Source: Apostichopus japonicus (taxonomy: Eukaryota; Echinodermata; Holothuroidea; Aspidochirotida; Stichopodidae). Taken from it: a stretch of DNA of 64,000 nt. Below, in pieces: positions 22,691-37,200 of this stretch (position 1 is its first letter; every line of letters begins with the position of its first letter). The notes under the pieces are model-generated. The model searched no databases. It worked only from the letters and a program-made list of their open reading frames with translations, and was not told the origin of the DNA. The position numbers were made by a program, and so were the translations under genes. Location of the stretch: the NCBI RefSeq assembly GCF_037975245.1, contig NC_092568.1, positions 33,760,501 through 33,824,500 on the forward strand. Direction: 5' to 3'.

Positions 22691-23668
22691 CTTTTTGACC
22701 AAATATTAATCAATTATACATCCAACTGTAAAAATCCTAAATTAATCAATCCAAATTGAGCTTAAGTTAACAGCTCAGTCTCCTATTGAATTGTTATGTT
22801 GAACGCAATTTGCAAACTACCAGTTTCTTAATTCTTTACTGATGAGCTGTTGCATCACAGTTCGGATTGGTCTCTATTTGTTTACAAAGACTGCACCTTT
22901 TTGGCATCTTATCAAACAAAACTTTTCAAGAAGAGAAAACAATTACATAGGCTTAAGTCTCCATAGCAAATACCTCTCTTGTAAACTGAGATTGTAAATA
23001 CCTGTCAAATGCCCCTCAATTCGACTCTACAAACATTATATTGTAGGTCAGGGAAGAAGAAAGCAAATACCAAGTTGACTGGTCAGTTGTCCAACTGAGC
23101 TAAAGCAACTACTAACCGACTCAGATTTCAAGAAATATCTAGTAACAATAGAATTTGTAAACAGTTGAGTTATCTTACCAAGTAAAGGTCAAATAGAGAC
23201 ACTGTCCAAATAAACAAAACGGAAACGTTTCATCTGGCAGTTTCGATGGCATGTGAAAGCTTAATAAAATGGTGTTCAATAATTAACCCCTCCCTTTACC
23301 AGCTCCTCCCCCTCCCCAACCAAATTTTATAGAAGGAATATTAAAATGAAATTGCAAATTATGGATGATGCAGAATGTATGAGTAATTGAGGATATTAGG
23401 CTACTGTATGAAAGTTCAAGTTATTTCCTGTCCTATTCTGTTATCAATAAGATATGTAATGAGTGTTGTCTGATGTGTTAGGCCAGTTGCTGTTTTTAGT
23501 GCTTCCTTGCTATTTTGAACATGTATTATGGTATTACACAGACTTCATTCAACTGGATACTGAAGCAACAGTGGGATGAGTTCATTTGTAACAGTATGTT
23601 TATATGTCCACAAGTTGGAGATGATCCATATTTAACATTTCTTATTGGGAACAAGTGGAGGGGAATAG
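22691..23668. other. Upstream region of the CAP-CUB gene; nothing specific recognised
   Basis: This must hold the promoter and 5' UTR of the minus-strand CAP-CUB gene, but I cannot point to a convincing TATA box or initiator. It ends where the duplicated segment A begins. Confidence 0.35.
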
Positions 23669-26600
23669 GGCAATCAGCATGAAACCACAATACCTTGCAA
23701 ACAATTTTGATACAACCTTGTCCAGCAACCCTAAAGTCACTTATATCACCCCCCCCCCCCCAAAAAAAATAGAAATTTCTCACTTTCACCAACCTTGATG
23801 GGGCATCAATAAAATGTATCTTTTTAATATGACCAAGTACACACCACATATTTGGCTAGAAATGCAGAACCGTGCAAGACCAAAGTGATAGTGGGTATAA
23901 GAGAATACATTAAAATATTAATAATGATTTTCATATTTATTTTCATAAAATCATATCACTTAAGAGTGACAAAACAGTTTCATATTTCTGTTTTACTATT
24001 TATCACAGGATTTTAGAAAGAGTAACATTTTGTAAGTTATTTAAGGAGAAGGAAAAACTAAATGCTAGCATTGTTATTTATACAGAAACTCATGTGACAT
24101 CCCAACACAGAAGAAATATAAATGTATCCCACAATGGATTTGTTTGTTTCACAAAAGATTCTGGAGATTTTCTGCATCTCCACCTCAAAACCACATCCTC
24201 ATGAGAAGCATTTCAGATGGCAATGACATGATATATTTCAAACCTGGTGATACTTTGGTAATACAGATCTGGCAAGAACAGTCAGAGTAATGATATCATC
24301 ATGGCAGTTTAGCTGATGTAATTATTATTTATGTTCTTTTAGGTGATATGTAAATCACTTATTCACCGAGGCAAATCACAAGTTGCATTTGATGAAATTT
24401 TAATGACAGATCTCATTGGCAGCTAACAAAATATTCCAAACGTATCAGGTTTCAAGGATAAATCAACAAGAAGATTAAAGCGGAAAAAGTAAAGCATTCG
24501 AAGCACACCTGATGCCGTGATGACATCAAAGTCCACCAACAATGATCCACTCCCATAAATTTTCAGTCAATCAAATTAGGCCACGTTCAATTAACAATAT
24601 CTCGCGATACAAAGCATGATATTGAGATAGGGTTTTAGTCTCTTCAACAAACATTGACTTCTCGTAACGAAAAGTGTTAGATTGTCTGGGTTGGTGTGCT
24701 CAAAGTGATGCTATACAATTTGAAAACGATGACATCAATATCAATATGAATAGGACATCAATATGAATTTGGAAGATATGCTATAATTCTGATGTTACTC
24801 CATATGAAAACTACACAAATATTTGTACTGCTAAGGTGTTGGCCCACCAAGCAGGTGTTAATCTTGCCTCAAAGAAAACTTTTGTTCGGAAATGGAAAGT
24901 CTGCATATTGGACAGGACATCTACAGGTAAAATTGTTTTGATGCGACATGATTGAGCATAATGTACACAAACTAGACTCTTTCTATAAGTGACAAGTAGT
25001 TGAGTATTTTGGAAAATAATGAAAGTGAACCTTTGAACACAAAACGCCTAAGAAACCACCACGGGAAGTGCATTACTGTTTCCATTTTCTAGTGTCTAAA
25101 TACTCAGCTGTATAACTGTGGCAGGGGTAGAATGCTTCTAATGCTGCAATATTACAAACCATAAGAGATATCACCATATAGGGGCATATTTTTCTGCTCA
25201 AAAGTTTTAAGTAATTTTCCTGGCTTTTAAAAGGAGCAAACTTTATAAAACAAAAGTAACAATATTCCGAGGCAAGGTTATATCATCATTGCTCGTTTGT
25301 CAAAGTGAAGCATGAACTCTAAAATAATTTTGACAACAGTGAAAATTTGAAAAGGCTTTACCAATTGCCGACAGAAGCTCCAGCAGGAATGTATAAAATT
25401 GAACGAAAAGAAAATAACTTCATAATTCTTAAGAGGGTCATATGTGGACCTCCAAACTGTACCCTTTAGTTAGAAAAAAAAATGGTTTTAACTAGATCAG
25501 CGGTCTGCTTACTAACACAAAGATTGGAAAAGCGAGGAGGAGAAAGAGTGAGAGAGAGATAGATGATGTAAACAAGTTGCAACTATATACTTACTATTGA
25601 TGATTTTGGTAAAGGTGAAAGAAGTACAAACGACTTTTGCTTTAAAATATGTTGCAGTTTTGTTGACAAAGTTACTAATTTGTCAGCATTGGAACAGTGC
25701 TGAGATCAAGAAGAGAAATTGATTGTTGCAACACCACAGATTCTTATAAACGCATTGGTGAAATTGTAAGGTGATAATATCAACAAATGTGTTTCCACAG
25801 GTATGGATACTTAAAGTTCCTGATTAAGATGACTTTTACAGAACCCTAACAGTGGCACACTCCATATAGAGTCTATTAAATCCAATTGGCCTAAGTATTC
25901 AGGAAAAGTGCCTAAGAGCAACAGGAGAACATCTTTCTTGATATGTTATTAAACGAAAAATATATTTTTTTCATATTTTTTTGTGGCTTGGATGTCAGAG
26001 TACACGTATGGAAGTGAATGTGGTACAAAAGACTTGGGTCAATTAAGATCACTTTTGACCTCGCAGAAGCAGCCTACGAAAATTGTTTACTGCCAAGTAC
26101 GGAGGTTTGTCTACAAGATACCAAAGTACAGACTCGCATGGCATAAAACATATTTCATGGTATGGAAAATTGAAGGTGCCATGAATGGCCAAATGTGTCA
26201 GCTATCCAGTCAAGTTCCTCAAGTGGCAATAATATACCCAAAATTACGTAAGAATCATACCTTTCCATATCTGCCTTCATGGATAAACCAGATCCTCTTT
26301 AAATTCAAAATAATTATTCCACACTTCTATACTATATATGTCGTTCACAAACATCATATTATTTCCATTGATCACAGGGCATGGCCCATCAACCGCTAGG
26401 CACTTTAATGTTATTGTCACAGACAACCATGATATGGTTGATGTGTTTAGGAGAAGAGATACTCGAGGAACATCACTCCTCTCAATCACATCCATGCCTT
26501 CAAGGAGAACAGAATATTAATCTTGTGATAAACAGGAACAAATTTCACGATGGTGGAAAGCCTCCGCTTAAAAACACAAGTTGCAAACATGCATGGTGTA

Positions 26601-28231
26601 ACTAGATGCGCTTTCTTACATTCAAAGAACTGACTGATCTTTCCATTGCTGAGACAGGAAAGGTGACAAGGACAGTTGGGAAAAATTTCTGTAAGGCTAG
26701 AACCAAGGAAAAACCTCCCCACCAAACAAGAAGAAACAGACATTTCCTGTATTCTGGTTAACAGAAACTTAGTGATTTCGTAAAGCTTCACAGCATCCCT
26801 CACCAATCATGTTAATGTCTTTTGCTCGGCTCTCCATTTTATCTTACAGAAGATTCCTTAAGCGTGATACTCAAATGACGAGCATCGCCATTGCATGACT
26901 GGAGTTCGAACCACTGATGAACCGCTACACGGATCAGGGTTATCAATCATATGTGTCTCAACAGTGTACTACCTTTATATAAGTACATGCAGGTGCTCGA
27001 TCTTGGGATCCTACCATGCTGGTACTGTCTTACTTTTCTGATTCTCTTTAAGATATGGAAAGCAACCATCCCCACATGAAGCAGAATCATCGTGCCCTAC
27101 ATAATCACAACTGTACACTGATCATTGGCTAAGAAAATTGCCTCAAGGATGAAGGTGGGTGGTATGCTTCCTACCACAGAGAGCAAATCTGGTAAACTGC
27201 AGTGCGGTGGGCTTACGTCTCATCTTCACTCGATCTGGACTGAGGGTAATCTGAAAAGGCAAACATTGGAAGAGATCGACAACTCTTTGAGGAATTCTCT
27301 CCATTAAATATTGAATACAGACGTTTGATTGTCTTGTTTGAAACTATATATAGTCACGTGCTACTGAGTTACATAGATTGGAGGGAAAACAAAATTGACA
27401 TCAAAAGAGTCATTCCTATGAAACTGACTAAAAAAACAAGAATTTGGCATGAGATCAATGAGACACCCTTTTTTCAGCTCTTCAATATCCTTATTCTCAT
27501 TCCCATTGTTCCTTTTAATATATATTATACATGTGAATATTATCAGATAATTCTTTTTCTATAATACACTAGAAAATACTACACTAAAAAAAAATATAGT
27601 ATTAAACTGCCCACTGACGGTACAAGATCAGGATAATGTCCCAAACTTTAAAATGGCCAAAGTAGATAACATTCCAAACAGAGAAATGCTAAGACTACCT
27701 CCTTGAATTTGGACTATTATGAAACTATAGAGAGGTATGATGGAAATTCAAAAAGTTAACAAAATGTTTTACTATGTAGGTACTATTTCTGAGGAATTTG
27801 TAAGTAGTATGGTCAGAATGATATACATATTTGCTTTGAGGAAACTTTTGTGACTTAGCTACAAGTTGCATTGAGAGAAGGATTAACAGTTCAAATTTCT
27901 CCACATGTGAACTTTCCCATTAGCCAGAAATGGGGAGGGTTGTGTAACCACAGTCAGTACAAATGCTGTAGCAGTGTCAAGAGGAAAGTTTGTCACAAAA
28001 GAAATTTCTAAAGAGGAATTTAATAATAGATACAGAAATTTCATCGAATTACATGCGTACAATATTCAAAGTGAGCTTTCAATTGCGAAATTGACGTTTC
28101 TGATAATATCTAATTACTGAGATAAAAGGGAAGTAATAGAAATGGAAAGAGTTTTGATACGTCTTCACAATAGTTCAAGACTTTTTTCTAACATTTTGGA
28201 ATTTGTTTATTACTAAAATATTTTTCTTTAC
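23669..28231. other. Duplicated sequence downstream of MACROD-like gene A; unassigned
   Basis: About 4.5 kb with no recognised gene. Several frames (25983-26399 and 27125-27307 plus, 26277-26495 minus) are also open in copy B (e.g. 47156-47341, 46306-46524). The two copies are so similar at the DNA level that shared openness proves little, and the longest plus frame is partly broken in B. It may contain further 3' exons or the 3' UTR of the MACROD-like gene. Simple repeats include a C-run near 23750. Confidence 0.4.
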
Positions 28232-31200
28232 CTGGTAAAGGGAAATAGACTGGAAGAAGTTTCTCATAATTCCTCACATCTGAATCCAGAAAGACACAAA
28301 AGATAACAGCATCCAGCTACACAAAGAGAGAAAACATAGAATAATGATGTAAGAAGGAATCCTAGCCAGACATATTGATGGATATTTATCATTAATAGGT
28401 TTAATGTTTATTAAAACTCTAAAACCCACTAATTCATAGTATAGCACTTTTATGGACTCCAGAGTCTCTCCATTCCACAAGGCCAAAGTTTGAACTTAAG
28501 CTTGAATACTTTGCAGTGCAACAATTTCTTTAGAATGCAGCATTTTAAAATAATAATAATAATCACAAAGAAATAAAACAAAGCACAGAAGCGTATTTGC
28601 ATCTTAATTTCTGTTCTTTTAAAAGTCATCTAGGGGATAAATCTGTTATAATAAGATGGAATCATCAAAAGGATAAATGCCCAAGTTTAGCATATTGAAG
28701 CATCATATGGTGGCAACAAAATTCAGTGAAATTCAGTGCATTTCCTATTTAATATTGTCCTGTGATTTTGGTAAAACGTGTCTACTCTCACAACATATAT
28801 GCTTAAAATGCAAATAGTGATGCATACGCAAAAGTGAAAATAAAATTAACTGCTTGACATATCTCAGAAATGACAAAAGTTTCAAATGAAGTTGCAAGTT
28901 TTAACTTTTGAATTCTTATCGAAATCTCTTCACTGTATCTAGTGATATTTAGTTTTCTTTTCCTCCTGTAGGACGGGAATATGGTTCAGCTACATCAGGA
29001 AAGCATTTGTTTATGTTGGAATTTGAGCAGTTGTAGTGAATTACAACCAATCATATTGAATTTATTTTCTCGTTCTTACAGTATGAGCAAGTCAAGAAGC
29101 ATGCAGATACAATCATGATGTTAAATTTCACTTATCTTATAGATCATATTTTTGCTCTTCTTTTTGTATTATCTCAAAACATCTTCTTGCGTTGAGTTTG
29201 CTTAATTTTCTTTCCAATAACATAGTAGTTTACTGATCAAAATTCAATTCAAATAATTAAGTGAAAGAGTCTTTTAGCTTTTGACTTTGTTCTGTTTGAA
29301 GGTGGTTGTTTAAATGCAATAAATTCAAAGGAATAGTGTCTATGTGACAAAATGTCAATCCTACTCAATAAGAACTTGTTCATTAATCTTCAATTGGTGA
29401 AAATATCTAGTTAGGTGTCTTAGTTTGATCAACGGCAATTGTACTTTGAATGATATTCGTCGGTTGGTGAAATTGCCGACGAATATTAAACTGCTTAAAA
29501 AATGTGAACAAGATTTCAGTGAGGATATCACAAAAATATTACTTAAAATTGCTTGCGACTTATTTCATGCCAAAGTGACAATTCTGTCAGAATACCTCGT
29601 CAGGGTGCTCATCTAACCACTCACGTATCGTCTTCAGCGCAACTTCAGCAGCTGCCTCCTTTGGATAACCTAGACACATCAGAAAGAAAAACAAAACCAA
29701 ACATTTGAAAGCAAAGTATAGGTTGGCAAGGGTAGGGATTAGGTAGTAGGATGATCAATCAGACATGATACATGCAGTAAAGAGACTGTCATATCTTTAA
29801 TACATGTAAGAACAGACAAATATCATGCTATGAGCACGGCTCCTGTGATCGTAATTCCAGGCTATTTTAAGACCAAAAACAATATTTACTGTTTTACTAT
29901 GATGCCAACTCACTAATATGTCTGCTTACTTCTATTGCTAATTTTTGTTGTTGTGGTGAAGGGGGATATCCATAGAGCCATGAATCCCCAAGCATGGCTT
30001 GCAGTACCTTATCAAGTTTTCACCAGCACATTTTGATTAATGCCATTACATTAACGTCATATTTCTAACACATCCCATGAAGTCTTTTTTTGGCGCACTG
30101 CCTAGATCAAGCCTAGCTGTAACATCTAGAATATGATCTGCATGTAAGGCTGACCCGGTGACTTTCCTAAATTGTGTGCAGTCTATGGTGGAAAATTAAG
30201 AGTAAATATCCAAATTGACCAATCATGAAAAGCATAATCATTTGTTTAAAAAAAAACCCAAAACACATATTTTCAGTAGAAAGGGAACTTAATTAGATCA
30301 TCGCTTTCCCGAATAAGATTCAAAATGAAAGGACTTTCTCCAAGACCTAAAAACAAGGGTTTCCTTTTCCCTACCGTTTCCAGAGTAAAAGCAAACTTCC
30401 CTGATTTTTTGCGAAACCATATCAAACTATACAAGAAATTATATAGACTGTACTACAAACTAAAAGCACCAATGAGGTAAATAATGTTTGCAAAGATTTA
30501 AACATACAAAAACAACAAATAGTTACCATAAATGCCAGTTGAAATACATGGAAATGCTATACTCCGAATGGGTGGCTCAAAGCGTTGCAATCTCTTGGAT
30601 ATAGAAGCATTACTATCATCATCCTTTGCAGAGACCCCCGGCCTCTCTTCATCTTTCGAAGCTGTATCTGGGCTCCTTTTGTTGAATTCATTGTGTTCCA
30701 AAACTTTGTCCAGACATGTCCTGTAGCAACTGGTCAGGAGCATCTCACTGTGATGACTGACGACGCTGTCAGGGGAGTGGCATTTAGGGCCGACTGTGTG
30801 GACCACGACTGGCGTTGATAAGAGTGAACAAAAGCAAAACTTAAAACAAGTGAAGGGGTTCTGCAGCTGTTGTAACCAGGCCAGCAGGCAGACAGCTATT
30901 TCAGAGATACGGAGCCCCCCCCCCACATTAATTTACGAGGATATATATGCAAGCTACTTGCAGATAACGTTTTAAAACCAATGTTGATGTAATCTGGCAT
31001 TGATCAAGCCAGGTCGGCTATTAAGCATACTACGAAAATGAGAATTCGGTATTCTTCATCCCATACTTCCTTGGATGAATGACTTCCCAGACTGTAGATG
31101 TCGTTGTTTTTAAGATATACTGTATCCTACAAGGAAATACATATTCAAGTGTACACAGAAGGGCATAGAACATTTGGTCAGAATAGCGTGTGGTAGAAAA

Positions 31201-34200
31201 CAAAGAAATTTGAGAATAATTGTGATTATAACTTACATTGAGATGGAAGAAGATAAGCTGTTGAGTAAAAAAAAAACATTGACACAAAAAATATTAGTGA
31301 GCAGCAAATGACAGCACTTAATATATCATGAAATGTCTGGAAAGGGGTGATTCTTAAACTTCTTCTAGCTGAAAAAAGTGTTTTATCGATAAAAATCAAT
31401 TTGCCTACCAAAGCAAAAGCGGTGTAGATGACGCCATACTTGTTTACATGCATGGGGTCTTGAAGCACTTAGACCAACCCAAAACGTCTGTGAAGTCAAT
31501 CTTCATTGACTTGTCGAGTGCATTTAACACCATTAATAAAGCCCAATATATTAGTACAAAAACTGTTAGACATGCAAGTGAACTATAACATCGTACTTTG
31601 GGTCCTCAATTATATGCGTTGTTGACCCCAGATGGTTAGAATGGCTGATTCCAGATCTGACCAGTGTGTCATTAGTACGGGTGCCCCCAAGAATGTGTGC
31701 TCTCACCAGTGTTGTTCTGCTTGTACACAAATGATTGTAAAATATCGAGTGACCAATGCAATATGATCAAATATGCTAATGATACCGTGCTGACTGGTCT
31801 TCTTTACAATAATGACAGCTCTGCCTTTGTTATTGAAGTACAGAAGTTTATTGGTTGGTGTAAAAGTAACAGTCTGGTGTTAAATATAAATAAAACTAAG
31901 GAACTAGTGTTTGATTTTAGGAAAGGCAATAATGTTCATGATCATGTCATAATCGATGGCAAAGTAGTTGAGAGGGTAGAAAGCTACAAGTACCTGGGAA
32001 CGTATATTGATAATAAACTTAATTGGAATGTTCACGCAAAATCTGTTAAGGGTTAAGCCTGCCAACGACTTTATTTCCTTAGAAAATTAAAACAATGCAG
32101 AGTTAATTACACGACTATGAATTTATTCTACCAGTCAATCATCCTAAGTGTTCTAATGTCTATTATTATATGTTTCTTTTGCAGTATGCCGAAAAAATAC
32201 AGGGCAGAGCTGGAACGTGTTTGGAAGTTAGCTGAACGCTGCATTGGTTCAAGCCTTCCGTCACTCTCAAATGTTCCTATAGTTTCTGTATATTGGTGAA
32301 CTCTACCAACCGAGCCATCCAGGAATCATTTGGTGTCAATCCCGACACTATATATAAATTTCTTTCTGGGCGGGGGGGGGGGTGCCAGTTAGAATTCAAA
32401 GTACCCTTCATATTGTGCAATCAGGTATCACTCCCAGTTACTCTTCATATCGAATGTGAATTTTATAAAACAAATACTTAGGGAAGATGAAAAATACACA
32501 AATATACTAGTATTTATATCGACTGTGCTGGGGATCAGCCTGGAAAATAAAGACTCAATGGTCACCTGCTGTAATTTTAGCATCTCCTGTCTCACATCCG
32601 TTCAAGGTTTCGCACTCTGAAAGAAGCTTTGGTCCGGCGCTTTCATGGATTGCACCATCCACTGAAATCAAATCAATGTTTTAGCCCTTTGAATATAAAT
32701 TTGTTACCTGACCTGTAATAATCATATTTAAGGCTATAGAATGATGATTGCTAGAGGTGTTGGAATTCTTTCTATTAAAACTGTAGCATTATCATTACCC
32801 AAGAATAATCTTCGTTCTTTGTACTTCAATCTAATATATCTTCACTTGACTTATTGCATGACTGTTTGGTCTAGTACAGCGTATTACAATATTGAAACAC
32901 TTTTGACTCTCCAGACTCTGCAAGCTATTCGCTTCAGTCTATTATTCATAAATGTTCATATAGCCACTTTTGCTTATCGTTCTATAAATAACCTTAATCG
33001 CAAGCCATCCTAAGACTAACATTACAAAACAAAGTTTACGTTATCGTGCAATACTTTTTTGGAATTATTTGCCTAATACTCTGTGATATTTTGTTTCACC
33101 ACAATCATTTATTTTCTCAGCTCATTCTACTCATGTAACTATTATGACTGTTCCTTTCATTGTTCTCAGATCTAGATATGTGCCTCATTTTACTTTTCTC
33201 AACATGTTACGATCATTCTTTTTTCCTCTTGAGTGGGGGGAGGGGTGGAAGGCGGTTGGTTTTTGGGGGGGTTTTGTGTTTTGATACATTTTCCTTTGCA
33301 TAGGGAGTGGCAATACTCGTTATGCCTTGGACGGTTTTCTAGGCCACTTCCTTCCTCATTGTATTTACATAATTTATGTCAGTAATTATTTGCTGTTGTA
33401 CCTCTTTATTGAGGAGAAACATATAAATGAATGAAACATCTAGCATATCACTTAAAGCGAGCGCTGACAAAGATTAACACCAGAAAGATATAATATGTGT
33501 TCAGATGATGATCAAAATAGAAAAGGTGGCTCTTAGCCTCGTCTGTGGTCAATATCTTATAAACAACAATATGCAGTAAAACTATTTATTATATTGATGC
33601 ACAAAAAAAATGCCGTCGACTGAATTTACCTCCACCTCCACCGAGCAAAGAGTCATTAGCAGCATTCACTATGGCATCTACGTTAAGCATGGTAATATCA
33701 CCTTGCCAGAGGACTATTTTCTTGCTTAAATCTGTATTGGCATTTGCTGCACCTAAAGAGAGAGAGAGAGAGAGGTGGGCGGAGAGAGAGAGAGGCGGAG
33801 GCGGAGGTGGAGGTGGAGAGAGAGAGGGAGAGAAAGATAAGCAACAGTAGTGGAATGATAGAAATTTGGATTTATACTTTGCAACCAAACAAAATCTGTG
33901 TACACAAAATTTTGAACAAACAAAAGACAAAATATAGTGCATCTGTCATTTATTGGCTAAAGCAGAGAAAACTAGGCAGTTCATAGGCTCACAAAACAAA
34001 ACCCACGCCAAATTATTACTCAAATGACATTCAAGTGTATGTACACATATTAAACAACTACTGCATACTGCATACTTGAATCTAACTTGAGGAACAAATC
34101 CAGGTTTGATAACTCTAGTCCGATAAGTTACAACTTGTATAGGTTAATTGAACATTGAATCATTCAATCCATGATCAAAATACATGCATGCATTTATGGC

Positions 34201-37200
34201 AAGTGTAAGGGAAGATGTCCATAATTAGGCCAAACCATTGACATTCAACCAAGGATTCATAACAAAGATAATGAAAGACTTGAACTAGATGAGGTCATCT
34301 TATAAAATCCTTGTGTGTGAAACATCACTCACTTGTGTTGTTGGCTTCCTCTGTACGTTCTAAAGCTTTAGCGTACTCTGGCCAGGTTGGCAAGTCACTA
34401 ATCGTCAACACTTCGGAGATTTGCCAATCTGCCTCTTCTGCTATCTCAAACAGACTCTTTTTCAGGTAGATATCTTTATAAGGTGGAAAAGAAAAGACAT
34501 ACAGGACAGAACATATTTGACAAGGATATATGATCATATACAGTATGTATATGAAGGTTTGTTAGATTAATTAACTCCAATGTATAACTAATTCAATACA
34601 GTATTGTTACCAGGATTTTAAAAGTTGCGTCCGTTGGTACCAAAGTACAGTCCTCCATGAAAACATGCACTTTAGAATACTTTTAAAGGTACACACAATA
34701 CTTAGTTAAATAATGACCCCCTGACAAACATTGGCTTGTGCGCAACGGAAACCCATAGTGATAGGTCTATAATGTGTCAAATTGGGGTGGTTCATCTGGG
34801 AAGTAAATTTAACTTTTTGTTATTTAAGCAATTGTTTGTAGCGGTAACTGACCCAGGGTTGCCTTGTTCATATTTTGTACGTTTTGGGTGCGGATTGCAC
34901 CTGCGTCGATGGGTCCCGGCGATGCTTAGCAACAAAGAACAGCATAGTAGTACTCCAAGCAGGGTGGTGCGTGTCATTTGCTCCACTCTGATTGAGTTTC
35001 CCCCCTGTTGACCTGTCACGGCCGGTCCTCGTTCACAGTTCCTTGCGGTATAGGGCCTAGAATGCAATTTTTTAAAGGAGGTCATTCTGCCGAAGTATGG
35101 CGTTCGGTGCATTCAAGGCTGAATGGTTGCAGGCTCCGTGATCTTGCCTGGAGAATTGCACACGGTGCCTTGGTGACCAACCTAAAAAAGTATCATTGGC
35201 GATTGGGTGATGGATTGTGCCCAAGGACCGGCTGTGACAGCTTAGAGAGAACAGCTCATGTTTTTTGGCATTGTTGCTTTGTTTAAAATTATGGGAGTGG
35301 TTCCAATCCTGGACCGACCGTGTAACGGGAGACCGTTCATGGTCGGTAGCACAGGGCTTTGTTTTATATGGGGTAGATCCTCCAGTTTGTTCGGTTGCTG
35401 TGTTGCACCGTATTATTTTTGTTTGCTCTATTGTGAAAAAAAACTTATTTGAATGAATAGATGTGATGTGGTTTTTGAGGGGAAATTTGCCAGTTGGGAG
35501 GCAGTCCTGGAGGCGGTGAACTGTGACATTCGCCTTCAGGTTGAAGGCGATTTTCGCCGTTTATCTGGGCCTGCCTTTTTTGACCGTGGTGTTCTTGGGA
35601 GGGGTGTTTCGTTTCGCTGCGTGCTGGTCGTCCTTTTGTGATTTTTTGAATGTTTGAGTGGGTGTTTGGGTGTTTGTCTCTGCAGGTCGGTGGGCATATT
35701 TACTTTTTTGGCTCGCTTGACTTGAGTTTCGTTTATAAGAATGGGATGATTCGGTAGTGCCGTTTGGCCGTGACGTTTTGGATCCCGCATGGCGGGTCAC
35801 ATAAAAAGCAATACAGTGAGTTCACTGGTTATCATTGTATCTCAATGATAGGGTAGGTCTACAAAGTGGCCCTTCATTCTAAAGGCTCGATAGAACATCA
35901 TGAGAGCTCAAGGTGAGATCATTATTGTAATCTCATGTAGCATTTAATTGTTTAACATGTCTTTATAGTAACACATTGATTTTGAAAATTTGCAGATGGT
36001 TTCCATCAGAACCATTCAGTAGGCCTACGCCTACGATAACGATTTCTATTTATTAAGGTTGTGGTTATTTATCAGATCGTCAGGTGAATAAGCGTGGTAC
36101 GCTTGCTTATTTACCCGATCACAGTCACGCAGGGACCGGAGAGACCCATCAAGCCATAATGAATTTGTGTCCATGCATCCCATGTAAACAGTCAAATCGT
36201 ACTCAGTGTTCAGGTGCATTATACAATCTGAATATATTGCATTGACTAATTTTGTATAAAACGAAATTTAACCATATTTTGTCAAATATACTTGTAAGCA
36301 CTTGGGGGATGTTACGGCCAATAGTCTGATTCAGACCAGTATACAATGCGTACACAAAACAAAACCTCTAACATTATGCACACTAACAGGTAGGTCCCGT
36401 GGATACTCATCCTTGACAAGAATATTCAATAAGTAGTAGGCACCGACAATATATCCACAACAAAGCACGGCTTAAAATGTTAACTACTTGAGTGTATATT
36501 ATCACGTACATGAATATGGTACATGGCTGAATGATACATATCACATATGTGATATGGAATAGTAAGGTGACAGCCTAATACAGTAATAGGTTGGGTGACA
36601 AATAAGAGATCTTAACGTTAGGCTCAATTGGGCCTAACGATAAGATCTCATGTTGACATATGTTAACAAGTTTACTTAAAACAGTTACTTAACATGGTGA
36701 CAACAACAATAGGTGCAACAATACAATGGTAGGATTCTTCGCGGATGATTTCCGGCTCTTGGCTCGCAACTGTAAGTTATACCACCGGAATCGCTTTCAT
36801 GGAGTATTTAGCAACTGGTGAAATAGAGGTTGCTACGTACATACAATACATGTAACATGGGATATTTGCTACTGTTGTTGAAGCTGATGTAGGGGGTATA
36901 AGGCCCTCCCAAGAGAAAATATAATCGATGTGAAACTATGCATTCTGAGGCATATTTCGTCTACTTGCAAGGTTAGGCTAATATTAACTAGATTAATTTT
37001 CTTTGTGAGTTGTGTGTGAAGGCGGGATGGATTGGGGGGGGGGGTTAAAGAAAGGAAAGGGGTTTGTACACGTCACCAGATCTGGACCCTGACCTCATAC
37101 AGTCGTACGGTCAGCAAAATACTTACATCAGGCATAATTAACCTAGGATGGGGTAAGTAAGCACCACTTACTTCATCTATTTTAAAGTTTTAACGCCACT

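Noticed and set aside
26840..27310. Immunoglobulin-like fragment (a 'DEGGWYASYH' string after 'CTLII')
   Set aside because: The pattern is short, has an in-frame stop on each side and lacks the disulphide partner, so it is probably chance.
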